Below are positions 1 through 10,394 of a stretch of DNA of 64,000 bases, piece after piece; position 1 is the first letter of the stretch, and each line of letters starts with the position of its first letter. The position numbers were made by a program, and so were the translations under genes. Origin of the DNA: Leisingera caerulea DSM 24564 (GTDB lineage Bacteria > Pseudomonadota > Alphaproteobacteria > Rhodobacterales > Rhodobacteraceae); NCBI RefSeq assembly GCF_000473325.1, contig NZ_KI421513.1:1063217-1127216 (forward strand), read 5' to 3'. The notes beneath the pieces were generated by a model that was not told where the DNA came from, searched no databases, and saw only the letters and a list, made by a program, of their open reading frames with translations.

Positions 1-93
1 GCCAAGATAGAACAGCCAGGGGCCAGGCAGCGCGCCCAGGAGGTATACCGGCCAGACGGGCAGGCACCGGACAAGCTGGTTTGCAAATCCCAT
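1..93 (-). CDS. msrQ: MsrQ heme-binding subunit, N-terminal fragment (cut by window edge)
   Basis: Only the first 31 codons are present; the gene runs off the left end of the window. The reading begins MGFANQLVRCLPVWPVYLLG, matching the short cytoplasmic lead-in and first membrane helix of MsrQ (YedZ), the b-type heme membrane protein that passes electrons from the respiratory chain to the periplasmic methionine sulfoxide reductase MsrP. The ATG has a strong AAGGAGG ribosome site that overlaps the msrP stop codon, so the two genes are an operon with an 11 bp gap. The identity rests mostly on this neighbour plus the N-terminal match. Confidence 0.8.
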   Translation of the reverse strand, partial: MGFANQLVRCLPVWPVYLLGALPGPWLFYLG

Positions 94-104
94 CCGCGGC
101 CTCC

Positions 105-1025
105 TTAGAAATACTCGCTGAGGTCCATGCCTTCATAAAGGGCGGCTACCTCGGCCTCGTATCCGTTGAACATCAGCGTCGGCTGACGGCGGGCAAACAG
201 CCCCCCGCCGATGCGGCGCTCGCTGGCTTGGCTCCAGCGCGGGTGCGAGACTTCCGGATTCACATTACTATAGAAGCCGTACTCACGCGGGTTCGCCATG
301 TTCCAGCTGGTTGGGGGCTCTTCATCGGTCAGGGTGATGCGCACCACCGACTTGATCGATTTAAAGCCGTATTTCCACGGCACCACCAGCCGCAGCGGCG
401 CACCGTTCTGGTTGGGCAGCGGTTTGCCGAAGATGCCGGTCGCCATGATCGTCAGCGGGTGCATCGCCTCGTCCAGGCGCAGCCCCTCGCGATAGGGCCA
501 GTCCAGCACCTTATAGATGGTGCCCGGCATCTCGGACGGGCGGTAGAGAGTCTCGAAGGCCACGTATTTCGCGCCCTCCTGCACCCCCGCAAGGGTCAGC
601 AGGTCAGCCAGCTCGAACCCCTGCCAAGGCACCACCATCGACCAGGCCTCAACACAGCGGAACCTGTAGATGCGCTCTTCAAGCGTCATCTCACTCAGGA
701 TCTGTTCAAAGGAATAGTCGCCCGGATTGTCCACCAAACCGTCGATCGCGACACTCCAGGGCTCGGTGGTCATCCGCTCAGCATATTCGGACGGATCTCC
801 CTTGCCGGTTCCGAACTCATAGAAGTTGCAGTAACCGGTCACCTCTTCCCAGGTGTTGGGCGCCAGCTCCTCTTCCGGCAGAGCCGCTTCCGCCCGGGCC
901 TGCGTGCCCAGCGCCGCAGCCAGCCCGCTGCCTGCCAGCCCTGCCATGATCCGGCGGCGGTTCCAGAACACGGCCTCCGGGGTTGCGTCTGCAGGGGTTA
1001 AATCGTTGGTCCAGCGGCGGGCCAT
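105..1025 (-). CDS. msrP: Protein-methionine-sulfoxide reductase catalytic subunit MsrP
   Basis: Molybdopterin enzyme of 306 aa that reduces oxidised methionines in periplasmic proteins. The N-terminus carries a twin-arginine signal (RRRIMAGLAGSG, residues 23-34), so the folded enzyme is exported by Tat. An oxidoreductase molybdopterin-binding fold follows, with the expected molybdenum-ligating cysteine in FRCVEAW (Cys124). The length and the downstream msrQ start match the MsrPQ system. The gene is read from the minus strand and diverges from the DUF302 gene; the 254 bp between the two starts must hold both promoters, but I see no convincing boxes. Confidence 0.95.
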   Translation of the reverse strand: MARRWTNDLTPADATPEAVFWNRRRIMAGLAGSGLAAALGTQARAEAALPEEELAPNTWEEVTGYCNFYEFGTGKGDPSEYAERMTTEPWSVAIDGLVDNPGDYSFEQILSEMTLEERIYRFRCVEAWSMVVPWQGFELADLLTLAGVQEGAKYVAFETLYRPSEMPGTIYKVLDWPYREGLRLDEAMHPLTIMATGIFGKPLPNQNGAPLRLVVPWKYGFKSIKSVVRITLTDEEPPTSWNMANPREYGFYSNVNPEVSHPRWSQASERRIGGGLFARRQPTLMFNGYEAEVAALYEGMDLSEYF

Positions 1026-1279
1026 CTGCGTCTCCTGATTATCCAGTCACATCTGAGGTAACGGCGCCGTGCGCAAAACCCAAAACATATCCTGTCACGA
1101 CTGCGCGAGAGACCTGTAACGTAACATCCAATCCTTCACCCGCTGTGAACGGGAACAAGGAAAAAGGCGCCGCGGCGATTTTCCCGGTGGCGGGACGGCC
1201 CATCCCATGCAAACATCCCTATATGTATAACGCAACCGCCGGGACCGTCCGCCCTGGCGGTCGCAAAGGGAGAGACACC

Positions 1280-1717
1280 ATGAAAAAGCACATCGCCGCA
1301 GCAGCCCTTGCCCTCACCGCCCAGACCGCCGCAGCGCAGGAGGCCGTGCTCCACACCACTGCACTGCCTTATGACGATGTGATCTTTGGATTAGAAAGCG
1401 CCATCACCAACCGCGGGCTGGTGGTCGATCACGTCAGCCATGTGGGCGATATGCTGGAGCGCACCCGCGCCGATGTCGGATCCGACGTGGTGCTGTTTCA
1501 GAGCGCGCAAGTATTCTCCTTCTGCTCCGCCCAGCTGTCGCGCGAGGTGATGGAGGCAGATCCGATGAACATCTCCTTCTGCCCCTATAACATCTTCGTG
1601 GCCCAGCTGCCGGGCGCGCAAGAGGTCAGCATCGGCTTCCGGTCCTTCCCCGAGGGAGAGATGCAGGTGATCCAGGACTTGCTGGATGGAATCGTGCAGG
1701 AAGCGATCGAAGAATAG
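1280..1717 (+). CDS. Periplasmic DUF302-domain protein
   Basis: A 145 aa protein with a clear Sec signal peptide (MKKHIAAAALALTAQTAAAQ, cleavage likely after AQA/AQ) followed by one DUF302 domain. DUF302 proteins are small alpha/beta proteins whose function is not settled; some sit near redox or metal genes. I chose the ATG at 1280 because it has an AGGGAGAG ribosome site and gives the signal peptide; the frame is open further upstream but that extension has no signal-like start. Two cysteines (in FSFCSAQ and SFCPYN) could form a disulfide outside the cytoplasm. It diverges from msrP, which also acts in the periplasm; any functional link is inference. Confidence 0.8.
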   Translation: MKKHIAAAALALTAQTAAAQEAVLHTTALPYDDVIFGLESAITNRGLVVDHVSHVGDMLERTRADVGSDVVLFQSAQVFSFCSAQLSREVMEADPMNISFCPYNIFVAQLPGAQEVSIGFRSFPEGEMQVIQDLLDGIVQEAIEE

Positions 1718-1807
1718 GCGTCTTGACGGGTAATTTCCCCGCTGCACAGGCTGCCGGATTTCATTATGCTGGCCGGAAACATAAATTCCGGCTCGGGCAG
1801 ACAATAC

Positions 1808-2377
1808 ATGAAATCCTTCCTTGCTTCCCTGATGATGCTAGCTGCCGCCTCGCTGGCAGGCTGCGCCACCACCCCCGCTGCGACCAAGAACAATGTCGAG
1901 GAGCTTTCTCTTGCGCTGCAGTCGATGGGCCCCGAGGTCGACCCTGCTGAGGCCCGCCGCGCGGCAGAGATCGCCTACAGCTACTCTGCCCAGCTGGCCG
2001 AGCAGTACAATGTCACCACCTCGCCGATTCTCCACAACACTCTGGTGAACACCGGCGTCAAGGAGCGCGGCGTCTGCGTGCATTACGCCGAGGATATGCA
2101 GGCCCGCCTCAATCAGGAGAACTTCCGGACGCTGTCGATGCTGCGTGCCATTGCCGAGCCGAAAAGCGATTTCCGCATCGACCACAGCACCGCGGTGATC
2201 GCAGCCAAGGGCGATGACATCTACGAGGGTGTCGTACTCGATCCCTGGCGCTATGGCGGCAAGCTCTACTGGTCCGCCACCACCGAGGATCCCCGATACG
2301 ACTGGGAACCGCGTATGGAAGTCCTTCGCCGCAAGTACGCGCGCCGGATGGCCAAGGAAGCGGCGGCGGGCAGTTAA
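1808..2377 (+). CDS. Lipoprotein with a transglutaminase-like Cys-His-Asp arrangement
   Basis: A 189 aa protein starting MKSFLASLMMLAAASLAGC, a lipoprotein signal with lipobox LAGC, so Cys19 would be lipid-modified. No family is recognised with certainty. Three spaced motifs resemble the catalytic core of transglutaminase-like (papain-fold) proteins: GVCVHYAEDM with Cys90 at a helix start, DFRIDHSTAV with His126, and VVLDPWRYGG with Asp145. The order Cys-His-Asp and the DPW context fit that superfamily. The upstream ATG at 1766 would put extra residues before the signal peptide and is rejected. The protein lies 90 bp after the DUF302 gene on the same strand, and its 3' end faces the TVP38 gene on the other strand. 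Confidence 0.75.
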   Translation: MKSFLASLMMLAAASLAGCATTPAATKNNVEELSLALQSMGPEVDPAEARRAAEIAYSYSAQLAEQYNVTTSPILHNTLVNTGVKERGVCVHYAEDMQARLNQENFRTLSMLRAIAEPKSDFRIDHSTAVIAAKGDDIYEGVVLDPWRYGGKLYWSATTEDPRYDWEPRMEVLRRKYARRMAKEAAAGS

Positions 2378-2405
2378 CCCCCCTTTGCAAGGCCCGGCCC
2401 CAGTG

Positions 2406-3047
2406 TCAGAGCCAGGGCCGCGCCAGCCGGTGCATGGCCAGCAGGGCAATCAGCAGCCCGGCTGAGACCGCCGCCAGCACCGGCCAGTCCAAATCCAGCA
2501 TCTGCGCCCCGAACCACGTGGACAGCAGCGTCACCGGCAGGATGCCCAGCGCGGTAGTCCACACAAAGGTCCAAAGGCGGACCTGGGTCAGCCCGGCGGC
2601 ATAGTTGATCAGGTTAAAAGCGATTACCGGGACCAGGCGCGCCGCCAGCAGCGCCAGCGCCCCCCGTTCCTCGGTCCAGGCATCCAGCTGCCGCACCTGC
2701 GCCCCGCTCAGCCAGTCCCGGACGGCCTCCTGGCCCAGACGGCGCGCCAGCCAAAAGGCCACCAGCGCCCCAAGCATCGCCCCAGTCCAGATCAGCACCG
2801 CCCCCAGGAGCGTGCCAAAGATTGCACCTGCACACAGCGCCAGGATTTCCGCTGGAAACGGCACAAAGGAATGCACCACCATCAAAACAATCACCGCCAG
2901 CGGCGCCCAGGCACCTGTACTGCGCAGCCAGACAACCATATCCTCCACCGGGCGCACCTGCCCATTCAGCACATAGGCCGCCAGCGCGCCGCACAGCAGC
3001 ACGAGGAGAAACGCGGCAAAGGCCGTTCTGCGCCTGATGCGGATCAT
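2406..3047 (-). CDS. TVP38/TMEM64 (VTT-domain) membrane protein
   Basis: Inner-membrane protein of 213 aa with five to six hydrophobic helices. The central segment PFPAEILALCAGAIFG and the following GAMLGALVAFWLARRLG are the signature of the VTT/SNARE-associated (DedA-like) domain; eukaryotic members are lipid scramblases, while the bacterial substrate is uncertain. The start at 3047 (MIRIRRRTAFAAFL) puts basic residues just before the first helix, following the positive-inside pattern; the longer open frame to 3167 runs through the clpB terminator and is rejected. It lies downstream of clpB on the same strand but beyond a strong terminator, so it is probably transcribed on its own. Confidence 0.85.
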   Translation of the reverse strand: MIRIRRRTAFAAFLLVLLCGALAAYVLNGQVRPVEDMVVWLRSTGAWAPLAVIVLMVVHSFVPFPAEILALCAGAIFGTLLGAVLIWTGAMLGALVAFWLARRLGQEAVRDWLSGAQVRQLDAWTEERGALALLAARLVPVIAFNLINYAAGLTQVRLWTFVWTTALGILPVTLLSTWFGAQMLDLDWPVLAAVSAGLLIALLAMHRLARPWL

Positions 3048-3128
3048 ATTACCGGCACCTGTGCTAAGAATAGCTGCCAGTCTAGCGCTTTCCGCCACTG
3101 CCGCAAAATGCGCGGCCAGGCAGTCATG

Positions 3129-3158
3129 AAAAGGCCCGCCACTGCAGGCGGGCCCTTT
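3129..3158 (-). terminator. Rho-independent terminator of clpB
   Basis: An inverted repeat with stem AAAGGGCCCGCC (minus-strand sense) and its complement, a short CTGCAGT-type loop, and a following TTTTC on the minus strand. It lies 34 bp beyond the clpB stop codon and before the start of the TVP38 gene, so it should end the clpB message. Confidence 0.85.
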
Positions 3159-3191
3159 CAGGTTCACGATCTGCTCTTAATGCACGGCCGA

Positions 3192-5810
<2,619 letters not shown>

Positions 5811-5885
5811 CTTGCTCTCCTTTTTCAAGCGCCCGCGTTATTGGCAGCGCCCGCTTTGCGGCACGCCCCGGTCCGGGCCTCGGCA

Positions 5886-5917
5886 ATAGATGTGGGAAGC
5901 GATGCCGCCGCTTCAAG
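5886..5917 (-). promoter_or_regulatory. Heat-shock (RpoH/sigma-32-type) promoter of clpB
   Basis: On the minus strand, CTTGAA (5912-5917) is followed after 15 bp by CCCACATCTAT (5886-5896). This matches the alphaproteobacterial RpoH pattern of CTTGA at -35 and a C-rich CCCAT/CCTAT-type -10. It lies about 76-107 bp before the clpB ATG, a sensible distance for the promoter of a heat-shock gene. The rest of the 350 bp between clpB and the divergent pyrF shows no other feature I can support. Confidence 0.7.
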
Positions 5918-6160
5918 ATCATCATGCCCGCAAAAGGTGAGGAAATCCCTGACCTGCGTCAACTTTGCGCCCAGCCCGCCGCCCCGGACGCAACCGCGCC
6001 GCGCACCAGCGCGGCGCCGGGCCCAAAATCTGCAATAGGCGCCGCCAGGGGCCTGTTCAGATGCGGGAGCACCCGCCCGCCGCAGCGGCACCTTGCCGAA
6101 TGCCTGCCCCTTGCGTATGAAACGCCAGTTCACGCCACAGCTGCCACAAAGGACTGCCCC

Positions 6161-6877
6161 ATGACCCAAGCCCCGCGCGCCGATGACCGCCTGATTGTTG
6201 CCATGGATGTCCCCAACGCGCTGGACGGGCTGAAACTGGCCGAACAGCTGGGCGATGCTGTCTCCTTTTACAAAATCGGTCTTGGCATGCTCACTGGCGG
6301 CGGACTGGCGCTGGCCAATGAGCTCAAGCAGGAGCACGGCAAGCGCATCTTTCTCGACATGAAACTCTTTGACATCGGCGCCACCGTGGAAAACGCGGTG
6401 CGGGGCCTGGCGCAGTTCGACCTCGACTTCCTCACCGTGCATGGCGACCCTTACGTGGTGCGCGCCGCCAAGGAAGGCGCGGCTGGCAAGGACCTCAAGA
6501 TCCTCGCCGTCACTATCCTCACCTCGCTCGACCGGCAGGACCTGGATGGTGCGCTGATCAAGGCGGGCGCTGTGCAGGACCTGGTGCTGGAGCGCGCAGG
6601 CAACGCCTTTGCCGCCGGCGCCGACGGGGTGATCGCCAGCCCGCAGGAGGCCGCGCTGATCCGCGCCCTGCCCGAGGCGGAAGGCAAGCTGATCGTCACC
6701 CCAGGCGTCCGCCCTGCCGGAGCGGCCTTGGGCGACCAGAAACGCGTCGCCACCCCGGCGTCCGCCATCGCAGACGGCGCCGACCATATCGTAGTGGGCC
6801 GCCCGATCTGGACAGCAGACAGCCCCCGCGCCGCGGCTGAGGCCATCCTGGCAGAGCTGGCCGGCACGCAAACCTGA
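6161..6877 (+). CDS. pyrF: Orotidine 5'-phosphate decarboxylase
   Basis: Catalyses the last step of UMP synthesis, orotidine monophosphate to UMP plus CO2. The 238 aa protein has the TIM-barrel hallmark FLDMKLFDIGATV, with the catalytic Asp66/Lys68/Asp71 set, and the phosphate-binding VVGRPIW near the C-terminus. The start is the ATG at 6161 (MTQAPRADDRLIVAMDVPN); the frame is open upstream, but that part is low-complexity and has no family match. It stands alone and diverges from clpB; the other pyrimidine genes are not in the window. Confidence 0.97.
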   Translation: MTQAPRADDRLIVAMDVPNALDGLKLAEQLGDAVSFYKIGLGMLTGGGLALANELKQEHGKRIFLDMKLFDIGATVENAVRGLAQFDLDFLTVHGDPYVVRAAKEGAAGKDLKILAVTILTSLDRQDLDGALIKAGAVQDLVLERAGNAFAAGADGVIASPQEAALIRALPEAEGKLIVTPGVRPAGAALGDQKRVATPASAIADGADHIVVGRPIWTADSPRAAAEAILAELAGTQT

Positions 6878-6916
6878 CCGCCACCGCGCGGCCCAGAAGG
6901 TCCGCAGCACGAAAGC

Positions 6917-6940
6917 GCCTGCGCCGCAAACGGCGCAGGC
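6917..6940 (+). terminator. GC-rich hairpin after pyrF (weak terminator candidate)
   Basis: A perfect 10 bp stem (GCCTGCGCCG / CGGCGCAGGC) with a CAAA loop, 40 bp past the pyrF stop. It lacks a clean T-run on the plus strand, so it may slow or end transcription only weakly, or protect the 3' end of the message. Confidence 0.5.
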
Positions 6941-6967
6941 CGGCCTCTGCTTAAAAAACAGGCAGCA

Positions 6968-7012
6968 ATAAAAAATGTGCGGTGGACACATCTATTCTGC
7001 GCGGTCCACCGC
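6968..7012 (-). terminator. Minus-strand intrinsic terminator
   Basis: Stem GCGGTGGAC (6979-6987) paired with GTCCACCGC (7004-7012), followed on the minus strand by ACATTTTTTATT. It is a convincing terminator, but the nearest minus-strand gene, the Nudix hydrolase, ends 270 bp earlier, at 7285. Either that message has a long 3' tail, or a minus-strand RNA is made from 7.01-7.28 kb. Confidence 0.7.
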
Positions 7013-7049
7013 CATGCCGCCAGCTTACCTAACGTCAACGCACTCTTTT

Positions 7050-7262
7050 CACTGATGAAACCTGCCGCTGAACCGGTTTCTGCGCCAAATCGTCCTGTAA
7101 CCCAAAAGGCACACCCGGAAAAGCCGCCGCTTCGCCCGCGACCCGCAAACTTTGCGAAACGGCGCTGGCTGCGCGATTCTGCAGATGAGACACTCCCCAG
7201 ACGGGCTTTTCTTCCTGAGACCCGTCACCTTCCCCCCGCATTCCAGCGGGGGATCTTTCTTT
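7050..7262 (+). ncRNA. Candidate structured small RNA
   Basis: Between pyrF and the Nudix gene about 400 bp lack a credible protein gene. The part from about 7050 holds four consecutive hairpins: GAAACC/GGTTTC (7057-7062 with 7075-7080); GCCGCTTCGC/GCGAAACGGC (7126-7135 with 7154-7163, one mismatch); GACGGG/CCCGTC (7200-7205 with 7221-7226) with a CU-rich loop containing TCTTCCT; and TCCCCCGC/GCGGGGGA (7231-7253), followed on the plus strand by TCTTTCTTTCT. The last looks like an intrinsic terminator. A CU-rich loop before a terminator is the layout of trans-acting small RNAs that bind ribosome sites. I see no clear promoter, the 5' end is a guess, and the opposite strand could be the transcribed one. 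It does not match tmRNA, 6S, SRP or RNase P RNA as I know them. Confidence 0.4.
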
Positions 7263-7284
7263 CTGCTTCCTGAAATTTCCGCTT

Positions 7285-7707
7285 TCACCTTCGCCGTTCA
7301 GCAAGGTACTCGCGCAGGCGCGCCGCGAAATGCGGCACGGCCAAGGGATGGGCGCAATAGACCTCCGGCGCCATCAGCGCCCAGCCCTGCCCCTCATCCC
7401 CGAACCGGATCAGCTCAACGGCTGACGCTGGCAAATGCGCGGCAAAGAACCAGACCCGCCCGTGCGGACGCTGATAGGGCCGCGCCCAGACCAGCGCTGC
7501 CGGCTCCAGCACCAGCCCGACCTCTTCAACGGTCTCGCGCAGTGCACAGGCCGCGGGGCTTTCGCCTGCTTCACGGCCGCCGCCCGGCAAATCCCAATGG
7601 CCGGGATAAGGAATATCAGGTCTGTCATCCCGCTGGATGACCAGCAGATTCTGCCCTAGAAACACCGCCAGCTTGGCGCCGGCAAAATCTTCGCCTGCTG
7701 ATGTCAT
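7285..7707 (-). CDS. Nudix hydrolase
   Basis: A 140 aa single-domain Nudix protein that hydrolyses a nucleoside diphosphate linked to some other group. The Nudix box is complete: GGGREAGESPAACALRETVE followed by EVGL, giving the Gx5Ex7REUxEExGU pattern with the metal-binding glutamates. The substrate cannot be told from sequence; short forms of this kind include MutT-like housecleaning enzymes. The start is the ATG at 7707. It diverges from dinB with 90 bp between starts, so both may answer to the same stress signals, though no LexA-type box was recognised there. Confidence 0.9.
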   Translation of the reverse strand: MTSAGEDFAGAKLAVFLGQNLLVIQRDDRPDIPYPGHWDLPGGGREAGESPAACALRETVEEVGLVLEPAALVWARPYQRPHGRVWFFAAHLPASAVELIRFGDEGQGWALMAPEVYCAHPLAVPHFAARLREYLAERRR

Positions 7708-7797
7708 GATCTGTCACTTGGCAATCCGCCGCGCTAAAGACAAGCCCTCCGCCGCAAGCTAGACTGCCGCCTCCAGGACCACAGCCAGCCGCCTCCC

Positions 7798-9051
7798 ATG
7801 CACGCCCTTTGCCGAGACTGCCTGAACCAGATCCCCCTAGCCCGGCGCTGCCCGCATTGCGGCAGCCCGCGGATCAAGGCGCATGAGGAGCTGTTCTCCC
7901 TCACCATTGCACACATGGACTGCGACGCCTTTTACGCCAGCGTCGAGAAACGCGACAATCCTGAGCTGGCCACCAAGCCCGTGATCATCGGCGGCGGCAA
8001 GCGCGGGGTGGTCTCCACCGCCTGCTATGTCGCCCGCATCCGCGGCGTCCGCTCCGCCATGCCGATGTTCCAGGCGCTGAAACTCTGCCCCGACGCAGTG
8101 GTGATCAAGCCGCGCATGAATGTCTATGTCGAGGTCAGCCGCGAAATCCGCAAGATAATGAATGAGCTGACCCCGGATGTGGAGCCGCTTTCACTGGATG
8201 AGGCTTTCATGGACCTCACTGGCACCGAAAAGCTGCATGGCGCGCCGCCCGCGGTGATGCTGGCGCGGCTGGTCAAGCGGATGAAGGACGAACTGGGCGT
8301 CACCGGCTCCATCGGGCTCAGCCACAACAAGTTCCTGGCCAAGGTTGCCTCCGACCTCGACAAGCCGCGCGGATTTTCGGTGATCGGCAAGGCCGAGACA
8401 GGCGATTTCCTGCGCGAAAAACCGGTGCGGCTGATCTGGGGCATCGGACCCGCAGCCCAGGCCAGCCTGGACAAGGCAGGCATTCGCACCTTTTCCGATC
8501 TCTTGCGCTGGGACCGCGAAGCGCTGCACAGCCGCTTCGGCTCGATGGGCGACCGGCTTTGGCACCTGGCCCGCGGCCAGGACCGGCGCCGGGTTTCCGC
8601 CCATGCGCCCATTAAGTCGATCTCCAATGAAACCACCTTCTTTGAAGACACTGCCAGCCTCGAAGTACTCGACGGCCATTTGTGGCGGCTGGCCGAAAAA
8701 GTCTCGGACAGGGCCAAGGCGCGGGAAGTGGCAGGCCGGGTTGTCACCCTCAAACTGAAGCGCGCCAACCACTCGGCGCTGACCCGGCGGGTCACCCTGC
8801 ACAGCCCCACCCAGATCGCCGACCGGATCTACCGCACCGCCCGCGGCCTGCTGGATCAGGTGGGCAACGAGGGCCCCTACCGGCTGCTGGGCTGCGGTAT
8901 CTCTGACTTGGTGCCCGAATCGCAGGCCGACGAGAGCGGCGATTTGCTGGACCCGCAGGCCGGAAAGCGGGCGGAGGCGGAACGCGCCACGGATGCGATC
9001 CGGAAACGGTTCGGCGACGGAGCGATTCTCAAAGGCCGCGCCCTGCGCTAA
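7798..9051 (+). CDS. dinB: DNA polymerase IV (Y-family) with N-terminal zinc ribbon
   Basis: Error-prone translesion polymerase of 417 aa. Catalytic carboxylates are visible in MDCDAFYASVE (Asp41) and SLDEAFMDLTG (Asp134, Glu135). The helix-hairpin-helix part (IWGIGPAAQASL) and the little-finger domain follow. The first 35 residues are an extension absent from E. coli DinB, with Cys5-x2-Cys8 and Cys18-x2-Cys21, a probable zinc ribbon; I recall the same extension in other Rhodobacteraceae DinB proteins. The start is taken at 7798 because only this ATG includes the four cysteines, although its ribosome site is weak. It converges with the N-formylglutamate amidohydrolase gene, leaving 18 bp between stops. 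Confidence 0.95.
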   Translation: MHALCRDCLNQIPLARRCPHCGSPRIKAHEELFSLTIAHMDCDAFYASVEKRDNPELATKPVIIGGGKRGVVSTACYVARIRGVRSAMPMFQALKLCPDAVVIKPRMNVYVEVSREIRKIMNELTPDVEPLSLDEAFMDLTGTEKLHGAPPAVMLARLVKRMKDELGVTGSIGLSHNKFLAKVASDLDKPRGFSVIGKAETGDFLREKPVRLIWGIGPAAQASLDKAGIRTFSDLLRWDREALHSRFGSMGDRLWHLARGQDRRRVSAHAPIKSISNETTFFEDTASLEVLDGHLWRLAEKVSDRAKAREVAGRVVTLKLKRANHSALTRRVTLHSPTQIADRIYRTARGLLDQVGNEGPYRLLGCGISDLVPESQADESGDLLDPQAGKRAEAERATDAIRKRFGDGAILKGRALR

Positions 9052-9069
9052 GCCGTGCGTTGCATTCCC

Positions 9070-9930
9070 TTATTCCGCCGCCAGCGGAATTTCCTCCTGC
9101 CCGATGGCCGCAATCTCCGCGGTCACCTGGCGCAGCAGTTTCTGCAGCGGCTCGAAATTTCCGTTGGGCCGGATATTGACCTCATCCATATAGAGCGCCC
9201 GGTCGATCTCGATCTGGACCGCATGCTGGCGCCGCGACGGCCGGCCGTAGGTCTGCGCGATGTAAGCCCCGGCAAACGGCGTATTGCGGGCCACTTTCAG
9301 CCCCGCCGCGGCAAAAGCCGCCTCGATCCGGTCCACCACACTGCTGTCCGCGGCAGCACCGAACCGGTCGCCCAGCACCACCTCCGGCTTGCCGCTGCCA
9401 ATTGGCGCCATGGTGTCGATCGCCTCATGCGGCATTGAGTGGCAGTCGACCAGAATCGCCTGCCCGAAACGCCGGTGCGCCTGCTCCAGAAGCCCCTTCA
9501 GTGCCTGGTGATAAGGGTGCCAGTAACAGCTGATCCGCTCCTCGGCCTCGGCCAGGGTCAGCTTGCCGCGGTAGATCGCGCGCCCGTTGGCCACTACGCG
9601 GGGAATCACCCCCAGGCCTGACGCCACCCGCGGGTTCTGCCCGCGCCGCTGCACCCCGTCGATCACCGCCGGGTCCAGTTCATCGGGCGAGCGGTTCAGG
9701 TCCAGATAGGCACGCGGCTTGACCGCAGTCAGCAGCGGCGCCCCGAATTCCGGCGCCGCCTGGAACAGCTGGTCGACAAAAGCATCCTCTGAGCTGCGGA
9801 TGGTTTTCCGCCCCAGAATCGACTGTGCCAGAAAGGAATCGCTGTAATCGGTACCGCTGTGGGGAGAGGCAAAAACCACCGCGGACGCCAGTTTCTGCGG
9901 GGAATTCACGGAAAACGCTGTATCAGGCAT
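9070..9930 (-). CDS. N-formylglutamate amidohydrolase family protein
   Basis: A 286 aa hydrolase of the N-formylglutamate amidohydrolase (FGase) family, related to HutG, which releases formate from N-formyl-L-glutamate in histidine breakdown. Family features visible are the N-terminal VVFASPHSGTDY (zinc-site region), DAFVDQLF, and VDCHSMPHEA in the middle. No hut genes lie nearby, so in this organism it may act on another N-formyl or N-acyl amino acid. The ATG at 9930 is used; the gene is transcribed alone from the minus strand. Confidence 0.88.
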   Translation of the reverse strand: MPDTAFSVNSPQKLASAVVFASPHSGTDYSDSFLAQSILGRKTIRSSEDAFVDQLFQAAPEFGAPLLTAVKPRAYLDLNRSPDELDPAVIDGVQRRGQNPRVASGLGVIPRVVANGRAIYRGKLTLAEAEERISCYWHPYHQALKGLLEQAHRRFGQAILVDCHSMPHEAIDTMAPIGSGKPEVVLGDRFGAAADSSVVDRIEAAFAAAGLKVARNTPFAGAYIAQTYGRPSRRQHAVQIEIDRALYMDEVNIRPNGNFEPLQKLLRQVTAEIAAIGQEEIPLAAE

Positions 9931-10092
9931 CCTTGCTCCGGTGCTTCTTGTGCAAGAAACAGCATATCGCGGAAATTTCTGCGGTCAAAAGCTCTTGCAC
10001 CCTCGGGCGACTCTATTTATAGACCCCCTCACCGGCGCGGCACCCCGCGCCCCTTTCACTTCTAAGGGGCAGGAGGCTGGGCAGGCCAGAGT

Positions 10093-10167
10093 GGGCGATT
10101 AGCTCAGCGGTAGAGCACTTCGTTGACATCGAAGGGGTCACAAGTTCGATCCTTGTATCGCCCACCA
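10093..10167 (+). tRNA. tRNA-Val (anticodon GAC)
   Basis: Complete cloverleaf: acceptor stem GGGCGAT paired with ATCGCCC; D arm GCTC-AGCGGTA-GAGC; anticodon stem CTTCG/CGAAG with loop TTGACAT, anticodon GAC at 10135-10137; T arm ACAAG-TTCGATC-CTTGT; discriminator A and encoded CCA. It reads GUC and GUU valine codons. It lies 80 bp ahead of the L36 gene on the same strand. Confidence 0.98.
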
Positions 10168-10246
10168 TTCCATTCACTGCCCTGGCTACGGCCACGGCAC
10201 CCGCTAACCCAGGCGCTGGTTCGCGCCGCAGACAAGGAGAGAGACC

Positions 10247-10372
10247 ATGAAGGTCAAGAACTCGCTCCGTTCGCTGAAGAACCGGCACCGCGATTGCCGG
10301 GTTGTGCGCCGCAAAGGCCGCGTTTACGTGATCAACAAGACCCAGCGCAAGTTCAAAGCGCGACAGGGCTAA
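10247..10372 (+). CDS. rpmJ: 50S ribosomal protein L36 (41-residue form)
   Basis: A 41 aa, very basic protein, [20 protein letters not shown] followed by [16 protein letters not shown] and a short tail, matching the B-type (YkgO-like) L36. It keeps a single cysteine, so it lacks the Cys-Cys-Cys-His zinc site of the classical 37-38 aa form. This fits zinc-independent L36. A strong AAGGAGAGAG ribosome site precedes the ATG, and an intrinsic terminator follows within 25 bp. It is often the only L36 gene in Rhodobacteraceae, in which case it is not a zinc-starvation backup; the rest of the genome would be needed to tell. Confidence 0.95.
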   Translation: MKVKNSLRSLKNRHRDCRVVRRKGRVYVINKTQRKFKARQG

Positions 10373-10394
10373 GATCCGACACAGCGACACACAG

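Noticed and set aside
7050..7262. Cobalamin-type riboswitch
   Set aside because: Some short words resemble the B12 box (CCCGCAAAC; CCTGAGACC), but the order and the defining box sequence do not fit, and no B12-related gene lies downstream.
10093..10167. tRNA-Val as an integration (attachment) site
   Set aside because: No integrase gene or duplicated tRNA 3' end was found nearby; the following genes are ordinary chromosomal ones.
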